From NCBI RefSeq assembly GCF_018991925.1, contig NW_024742580.1, forward strand, positions 111,001-175,000: DNA of 64,000 nucleotides, in the 5' to 3' direction. This document shows positions 57,002 through 64,000 of the stretch, in pieces. The position numbers were made by a program, and so were the translations under genes. Under the pieces are notes generated by a model that had not been told where the DNA came from, did not search any database, and worked only from the letters and a program-made list of their open reading frames with translations. This DNA is from Homarus americanus (lineage: Eukaryota; Arthropoda; Malacostraca; Decapoda; Nephropidae). The stretch's first letter is position 1. The number at the start of each line of letters is the position of its first letter.

Positions 57002-57295
57002 GAGGCTCCAGGTGCGAGACTCCAAGTGATGCGAGACTCCAAAGTGATGCGAGACTCCAAGTGATGCGAGACTCCAAGTGATGCGAGACTCCAAGTGATG
57101 CGAACTCCAAAGTGATGCGAAACTCCAAAGTGATGCGAGACTCCAAGTGATGCGAGACTCCAAGTGATGCGAGACTCCAAGTGATGCGAGACTCCAAGTG
57201 ATGCGAGACTCCAAGTGATGCGAAACTCCAAAGTGATGCGAGACTCCAAAGCGATGCGAGACTCCAAAGTGATGTGAGACTCCAGCTGGTACGAG
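57002..57295. repeat. 17-bp minisatellite, about 17 copies
   Basis: The unit GATGCGAGACTCCAAGT has a one-base-longer variant (CCAAAGT) that shifts phase locally. Copies degrade toward both edges. Confidence 0.93.
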
Positions 57296-57699
57296 GCTTC
57301 AGTTGGTCCACAGAGGAAGAAGTTATGTTACCACTCTAAAACAAACTTATGACTGGTGGCAGCGAGTGAGACAACGTTGTAAGGCACAGCAGCTTCGAGG
57401 TAACCATAAAAATATTTTAGGCCAAGATGGAAAGATTCTATAAGACCTTGTAAGACACAGATGTATACGGCCACCATACTGAAGACCTGACACCGAGGGA
57501 GACGTTGTGTATATCAGTCAAGTGTGTTGTTTTGGTCACAGCGTCAGGGAACAAGGTAATGGAGGGAGGTGGGTTTTTTTTTCGTTGTGTTTCGGATGGT
57601 AGAAGATGTTGGCAGATATGGTATTGTTCTTGGGTTTATTTCTACAATATCTTCAAGGATTATGTATCGTAGCTGGGGAGAAGATGTGGGGTCATACAT
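57296..57699. other. Unique DNA
   Basis: No repeat or exon-like frame recognised. Confidence 0.6.
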
Positions 57700-57815
57700 A
57701 CTCACTAACCTAACCTTACCAAACCTAATCTAACCAAATCTAACCGAATCTAATCTAACCTAACCTAACCTAATCTAATCAGGTCTAACCTAATCTAACC
57801 TAACCTAACCTAATC
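57700..57815. repeat. Interstitial CCTAA array, degenerate
   Basis: About 22 pentamers of CCTAA, TCTAA and CCAAA types, lying about 45 bp upstream of a dispersed GAACGTTC element. Confidence 0.9.
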
Positions 57816-57858
57816 CCTCAGGTATAGTAAGATACACTAAGGCTTTAACTAACTACCA

Positions 57859-57978
57859 AATCAACACTCGATAGCGCCTGGCGTTCTTCTCCAACTATTA
57901 AGGAACCCACTCAGGTGAAACTATGCCAGACGAACGTTCGCCTGGTTTGTGTCTGCAGCGCCGTCTTTTTTTTTAGGG
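57859..57978 (+). mobile_element. Dispersed GAACGTTC-core element, copy 4
   Basis: ATCAACACTCGATAGCGCCT leads to TGCCAGACGAACGTTCGCCT, then TGTCTGCAGCGCCGTC and a T-run plus AGGG. It aligns by eye with 38316-38432 and 8263-8382. Confidence 0.62.
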
Positions 57979-58067
57979 AAGAGCTGAGAGTTGTGTGAGA
58001 GGAAGGATGTCGTTCAGGGGGTGGTACACACACACAAAGGATATTAGACTCGGTATACGACCTCACT

Positions 58068-58152
58068 TTATGCCTAGCCTCGTTACTTTCTGCCTGGTCA
58101 CCTCACATTCTGCCTGGTCACCTCACATTCTGCCTGGCCTCGTCACTTTCTA
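58068..58152. repeat. 20-bp tandem repeat, about four copies
   Basis: The unit TCTGCCTGGTCACCTCACAT has diverged outer copies (CCTCGTTACTT / CCTCGTCACTT). Confidence 0.88.
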
Positions 58153-58239
58153 CCACAAAATTTTATGGTCATATACTGTACATGATGATAGACTGGGTGA
58201 GGTAAACACTCAACTTAAGCTTCCACCCTTAAAGCGGCG

Positions 58240-58405
58240 CCAACACTAGCAGCCAACAACGCCAACACGAGCAGCCAACAACGCCAATACTAGCAGCCAA
58301 TAACACCAATACTAGCAGCCAACACTAGCAGCCAACAACGCCAACACAAGCAGCCAACAACGCCAATACTAGCAGCCAACACTAGCAGCCAACACTGCCT
58401 ATTGA

Positions 58406-58460
<55 letters not shown>
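58240..58460. repeat. AGCAGCCAACAACGCCAA minisatellite and CT tract
   Basis: About eight units of AGCAGCCAACAACGCCAA plus TACT or CACG run to 58398, with some shortened by deletion of the ACAACGCCA part. A CT tract follows at about 58409-58460. Confidence 0.9.
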
Positions 58461-58467
<7 letters not shown>

Positions 58468-59268
58468 GTAGAGTCTTCACCAAATTGTACCAAAGTTCCC
58501 TAGGGATAGTTTGGAAGGCGCTTCATCAGCCACAAGTTGGTGCAGACTATAGGTCGTGTTGTGTAGTATATAATGTGAACCATTGTGACACGAGATCTCT
58601 TAAGTTGATGACTGAGACAAATACATCAACTATAATGTATGGTTAATTGTATTTAGGTATAATAAAAGTTCAAAGTTCATTTATTCAAAGTTCATATCGA
58701 GAGTCTATTAGATGTGAAACCTTTATTTATCTGACTATATTAAGAGGAAAGTCCATTATATCGAGACTCCATTAGATGTGAAACCTACCATCTAAAGAAC
58801 TAAATAAAGATAAAAGTCCGTTATATCGAGGGTCCATTGAAAGAAAAATCCATTATATAGAGATTTCACAGATAAATTAATTCAGTATCTTTTCCACACC
58901 TTCCTCTTCACCTCCACGATAACATTAATTTACTAAACATTACCACTTTCCCAGGATCAACCCCCTATCATATGCATAAACAGCCTAAACACCTTCACTT
59001 GAGTTCTCCTCTTGTGTGTGTGTGTGTGTGTGTGTACCTTGACAATGACTTATGTTAACTCAGACGCTCGTACTGGCCACCCAAAAGAGTTTTAGATCCA
59101 TGAATATTTACCGTCACGTAAAGCTCCTCAAAATTCACGAGGTTACATGATGTGGTGTTATGATGGCCATGTTGGTGCAGGTGGCTGTACTGTATGTTGT
59201 GACGGAGACCAGCGGCCACCTCCTCACTCATAAACTTGTCTCTCGTCCTTATTACGCAATATTGTCGC

Positions 59269-59270
<2 letters not shown>
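58461..59270. other. Diverged 60-75 bp repeat and unique DNA
   Basis: At 58680-58865 three diverged units each carry (C/G)TCCATTATATCGAGA-like and ATTAGATGTGAAACC-like parts. A GT tract lies at about 59013-59034. No gene. Confidence 0.65.

Positions 59271-59323
<53 letters not shown>
59271..59323. repeat. GA microsatellite
   Basis: About 26 GA dinucleotides. Confidence 0.95.
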
Positions 59324-59327
<4 letters not shown>

Positions 59328-62290
59328 ACTATATCACAGTATTTTATAACCCCTAAAAAAAACCCGACAAAATCACGCTAAATTAAAATAAATAAATAAA
59401 TTAAACTTTCAAAACAAATTAAAAACCAAAATCCCGTCTTTTATAAAATCAACATCTCATTTTCTTCCCATCTCTCGTATTTTCTTCTCTTAAGTAAACA
59501 TTAACGTGAAAACAAATAGGAAATCGTAAAGTGAAATGAAATTGTCTTTTTCCAGATCACAGTAAAACTTCCTGACAGATACAAGGGAGAACCAACTTGA
59601 CCCGAGACAAACATGAAGAATTGGTGGAAATCTTGTGGGGAAATTGGTCAGAGAAACACACTGGGTCAACAGAGGTCTTATAGTGTGTTGTCTTGTCCAT
59701 TGGGTGTAGGTATGTGTGTTTATTAAGACTCATGTGTACGTGTGTGTGTTTATTACGACTCATGTGTATGTGTGTTTGTTGTGACTGGTGTGTATGTGTC
59801 TATTTATAAAACTAACTACATACAGTACATAATCATCCTCACAATTACTGGGAACTCAATTAAAAAAATATATAAAACTAAACTATTAATAATAATTTAT
59901 ATAACAATGTTTTAAATACACATCCCTACAAACATTTACCTTACGCATGACAAATGATTCTGCTGTTGTGAATATTTAAATAATGATCCAATCTAATATT
60001 TTAAATAACAGTACTAGACAAATTCACGTGATATAAATTAAGGCTCTGTAATATAACGAGAGAACTATAAGAGGGAAAGTTTATATATGAAGTAAAATAT
60101 AAACTCGTATAGCAGGAGAGACTAAATCCCAGGCGAGGGAAATGTATATATTATGTCGTATGTCTTAAGATTCAACTTGGAGAGGAACATAAATCTCTCA
60201 GTGTGTTTTTATCAGGTGCGTCGAGGCCGAGTGGGTAGCCTACCAAAGACCACAACTCTCACTAATTCTCTATGTTATTACCAGATACATCACGGTACCT
60301 GTGTGAATAATGCCTCTACTAGCTCTGACTCTCTGATCGACTCTCTGATACACTGACGGAGAAGTTTCTTTGGTTATGAGGATTTAATGTAGGTTAATCT
60401 TTTTTCCTCCTTGCTGTGGGTGAGAGAATGGCTCCTGTACCTCCTCTCTCTAATAACCACACTCAACATGACTTAGCTGGAGATGTCTTGGGGTTAAAAA
60501 ACATCACTATTGACTTTCCTTCTTGTGTTCTCGTTTTTGTTACTGGTGACCCGTGATGTAGGTTGCAACACAGGTCGTCCATGAGGTTGTATCTTGCCTT
60601 CACTACAATATCCAAATAAGTCTCCCGTGAGCGGTAGTCTGGCCTCGTGTATTCTAGAGCTAGACCCCAATCCCCCCCTGAGAGCTTTTCAAAGTTTTGT
60701 AATCTGTTCTATAAGATGTCAGTCAACAAATAAACAAACAGAAAGTTTTGTAATCAATCACTTTGCTTTGCCGTTCTCCAAAGACTTGCAACACACACAC
60801 ACACACACACACACACACTATAATCCTCTCTCAACCAGGTGATGTTTCTTCCCTGTTACACTGTAGTCTCTTCCACCTCTTTCACCTTAAACGAATCTCT
60901 CTCTCAAAAGAAATAAAAAACTCCAGGTCGACGTAAAAGCCACACTCTAATATCATACATTCACTGAAATTCTCCTCGACTGCTCCACTGCATATTTAAT
61001 TCCCGACTTAAATATTAAACTCTTCTCTCACTAACTTAAATAGATTTCTCCATTTTGCTTTAAATAGTTTCATAAAACCTTTGACACAGTATATTATCAG
61101 GTTACCTCAAGCAGTTCATGACCTCCTGTGTCGTGAGGTCTTTGGCAGAAGGAGAGCTCAGTGGATAGATTTGACGACGCCCCTCTCTCTCTCTCTCTCT
61201 CTCTCTTCCCACGTTTGAGTAAGTACAGAAAAATCTTGCCTGACAAAATGTATTGTTTTTACTGTGCTTCACTTCAGGCCTTCCTTCCTTCCCTCCATGA
61301 CAAAACACTATTTTTTTTCTCCTTCATCCAAAGTCACCCTTCACCGTCAGCATTAAACAGAGGGGGAGGGAGGGAATAATGGCATGTATGAGGGTTTTTA
61401 ACGGTGTGTGTGTGTGTGTGTGTGTGCCAGTATGTGTATAATTAATACGACTTGAAATAATACAAGAAAATTATTAACTGAATTCCCATGTCAGAAACAG
61501 TATCTCGAATCTAACACAAACAGTATCTTCAATGTCAGATAAAATGTACATTGAAATCTTGTGTCAGAGGAACTTTATCTTAACTTCCTGGTGCGACGTA
61601 AAACCTCCCATAATTTATTCTTGAAAAAAAAAGTCAGTTGTTTTCTAATTTGGGAATCGTAAAGGAATTAGAGTGAATATGTGAATAAATCTCAAAGGAC
61701 AAAATATCTTCTGATGGTTCAATGGACAAAATTCTAAAAATAAAAATGTATATCGAACAACCCTACATAGACAACAGGAGTCACAGTGTTCATTTTAAAA
61801 GTCATCAAGACCAGCAAGGTATAGATACTTTTTTGGTGCCAGAGTACAATATTGCCACGACCATCTTAGGCTCTTAACAATGATTCAGCAACACGGGGTC
61901 ACCATTGTGTGCATTAAATTGTATACATCAACGACCTGGTGTGTGAGGGTCGTGAAGATGGATGGTGATGGGATTAACATTACATTACGAGATCAAGAGA
62001 ACCATCTTAACCTAATTTAACCCAAGCAATACTAACTAGGTTATATCACGTCTCCTACGATTACATCACGTCTCCTACGATTACAATCCCCAAAATCCTA
62101 ATCCTGGTAATAAAAAATCCCTACTTTGTTATAAATCCATCACCTGAAATAAATTACACACGCTAATGCTTTAATTCTCACTTGATCATTAAGAAACAGG
62201 TAAGAGGTTATTGAACAGAACACACCTGAGGGTTGTCAAGCATCAAAGGACATAACAGAATTATCTCTCGGGAGGTTTTTTATTAATGTT
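59324..62290. other. Mostly unique AT-rich DNA with small repeats
   Basis: A GTGTGTTTATTA.GACTCATG unit of about 35 bp repeats at 59710-59790. A tRNA-Ser-like box-A match, GTCGAGGCCGAGTGGGTAGCC, lies at about 60220-60240 without a box B. CA lies at about 60790-60818, CT at about 61183-61206 and GT at about 61404-61424. A 20-bp ATCACGTCTCCTACGATTAC duplication lies at about 62046-62083. No gene. Confidence 0.65.
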
Positions 62291-62400
62291 GCGATTAAAT
62301 TGGCGATGAGGGGCGAGATGAGGAGAGATGAGGGGGAGAGATGAGGGAGATGAGGGGAGATGGGGGGAGATGAGGGGAGATGGGGGAGATAAGGGGGTGG
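62291..62400. repeat. GAGATGAGGGG purine repeat
   Basis: A 10-12 bp GGGGAGATGAG unit repeats about nine times with length variation. The Ser/Pro/His frame on the minus strand is an artefact. Confidence 0.85.
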
Positions 62401-62705
62401 GGAGTATAAGTGCCACGCGAGGGATATTGGAAAAGGCGCCTGAGGACTGACTTTGTCGAGCGAGATAGACAAGAGACGCGTGTGTGTTACTGATGAAAAA
62501 AACACAACGTCTATGGGAGAGTCTCTTGATTATTCTCTTATTGAATGTCCAAATTAATGTTGCTGTTGTTTGTTATTGTTGTTCTTGTTATTGTTCGTTT
62601 TATTAAGGAAATTAACAGAATCTCTTCCACTCACCATTACTGTAATATCACATAACGGAGGAGAAAAAAGAGAGAGAAACAAGAGAGAAAAAAGAGACGC
62701 AAATA

Positions 62706-62745
<40 letters not shown>

Positions 62746-63327
62746 ACAGGATAAGAGGGGGACTCTCCTGGTCACAAGTGCTGACTGTGTGTATAAATAA
62801 CGAGCCATTTATATACACTCCAGGGAACACGGTATCTGGGGCCGCTATTTGGTAGAATTCACTCGTATGCGGGCAAAACCTACGCTGATTGGTCCAATGC
62901 TCCCCTCCTACTAATCCTATCATGCATAAGATGAAATAGTTTTTAATTCTAACTAACACCTTTATTATACGGTATCTAAATTCAGTATGGTTTATTTTGC
63001 TGTAAGGGGAGTAATTGACGTAAGGGCAAGCAGGAGCCAATCAATGCACGCTATTCCCTGATACACGTGGGTTGTGCTTTCTTGTATTTAAATCACACCT
63101 GTATTAATTTACTGACTTATTAAGGTGGGAGAGTCGGATGTGTAGTGTTATATATTATGCAGGTGTGTCTGGAGGAGGCAACACACCTGGGAATACCTGT
63201 TTGTAAATACCTGTTAAGAGTATTATAATATTACTGCCCGAATTATTACGAAAAAATTAGAATATTTAAGTCAGAAATCCATTACAAGATTCTCTGACTT
63301 ACTCAAGGGAGACTGTGTGTAAATATA

Positions 63328-63376
<49 letters not shown>

Positions 63377-63706
63377 AACATGAATAAAAAAGCAAAATAA
63401 ATCTAAAAATAAAGGAAGATCCAACTAGTATTTACCTTAAGTTCACTTCCTTCTGCACAGTCTCTGAGATGTAAACTACCTGAAACCCTGGATCCAGTTT
63501 CACTTATGTTCGTACGTCAACAAAACTTACACTGATTATCTCCCTGTGTAATTTCGACACTTTTTAACTCTGTCTTTTGTCGTCTGTCTGTGTTAGTATC
63601 TGTCTTCTCTGTCTCTTTGTTTCTGTCTCCGCCTGTCTCTCTGTCTGTTTTTCTCTTTGTCTCTCCTGTCTGTCTATCTTTATGTCTCTTTCTCTTTACT
63701 TTTCCC

Positions 63707-63757
<51 letters not shown>

Positions 63758-64000
63758 GCCTGTCTGCCTGTCTGTCTGTCTCTTTTCTGTCTGTGTTATC
63801 CTTGTCTTCGCTTAAATGAGACAGTTAAAAGGATTCTCACATCTCCAGTTACGAGACATCATTTCCCTATATCTCTCAGTTACAGGTTAAGCGAGTTAGT
63901 TAGATACATTCTTACGTCCCCAGTTAAAGGAACACTTCTACTTTGGGTTATAACTAAAGTGAAACAGTTAAATTCGTTCTCAATTCTTCAGTTAAGGTAA
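62401..64000. other. GA, CA and TCTG tracts, diverged terminal repeat, unique DNA
   Basis: TTGTTATTG triplet-like repeats at about 62560-62600, GA at about 62709-62742, CA at about 63331-63373, and TCTG at about 63711-63781 preceded by diverged CTGTCT sequence. From about 63820 to the end, three diverged units of about 60 bp carry CAGTTAAA and ATTCT(C/T)AC motifs. No gene. Confidence 0.75.

Noticed and set aside
60220..60240. tRNA-Ser-like start (GTCGAGGCCGAGTGGGTAGCC)
   Set aside because: No box B or cloverleaf follows; the match is to box A only.

Overview
This window is eukaryotic nuclear DNA, most likely from an arthropod and probably a decapod crustacean such as a crab, porcelain crab or shrimp. 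That assignment is inferred from three things. The coding sequence is split into short exons with GT/AG introns. TTAGG/CCTAA arrays, the arthropod telomere motif, are scattered in both orientations. The density of microsatellites and minisatellites is extreme, as in published decapod genomes. I see no bacterial gene organisation, CRISPR array, rRNA or intact tRNA. Nearly all long open frames in the window are simple-sequence artefacts such as poly-His, poly-Pro, Leu-Ser, Cys-Val and Thr-His runs.

The only gene I can name confidently is on the minus strand between 10689 and 4491. Five consecutive exons (10689-10534, 10070-9886, 6960-6812, 4971-4830, 4658-4491) join in a consistent phase. They encode about 267 residues of the extracellular amino-terminal domain of a kainate-type ionotropic glutamate receptor. 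The signal-peptide exon should lie at higher coordinates, and the ligand-binding and transmembrane exons at coordinates below 4491 or beyond the left edge. I could not find either, so the gene is partial. The 53 kb to the right could be its first intron or intergenic DNA; the sequence does not decide.

The rest is repeat-dominated. 1-3.4 kb holds a CCTAA array and a 1.1 kb minisatellite with higher-order structure. 12.2-13.2 kb holds TCTG, GT and a TTAGG-derived 15-bp array. 16.9-18.15 kb holds an 830-bp GGT array, a GAGGT/GAGGC array and a perfect TTAGG array. 23-27 kb holds a 183-bp CA tract, a perfect 24-bp minisatellite and a 16-bp minisatellite. 30.5-31.6 kb holds abutting 17-bp and 25-bp minisatellites. 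56-58.4 kb holds 33-bp, 17-bp and 20-bp arrays.

Dispersed, probably mobile, sequences include: a roughly 120-bp family with a GAACGTTC core (about 8.26, 8.43, 38.3, 38.9 and 57.9 kb); a 30-45 bp element with core GCGCCAAGTCCGTAGACTT that begins or interrupts minisatellites (2.3, 2.68, 3.05 and 15.0 kb, and inverted at 41.5 kb); tRNA-like Pol III box A/box B sequences (40.7, 45.15, 51.35 and 53.4 kb); and one transposon-terminus-like sequence at 55.5 kb. A few short coding-like frames (20.2, 23.4, 28.5-29.2 and 36.9 kb) are flagged but not assigned.

I see no convincing previously undescribed system. The most interesting signals are the shared element attached to unrelated minisatellites, the dispersed GAACGTTC family, and the conversion of telomere-type pentamers into a 15-bp satellite.
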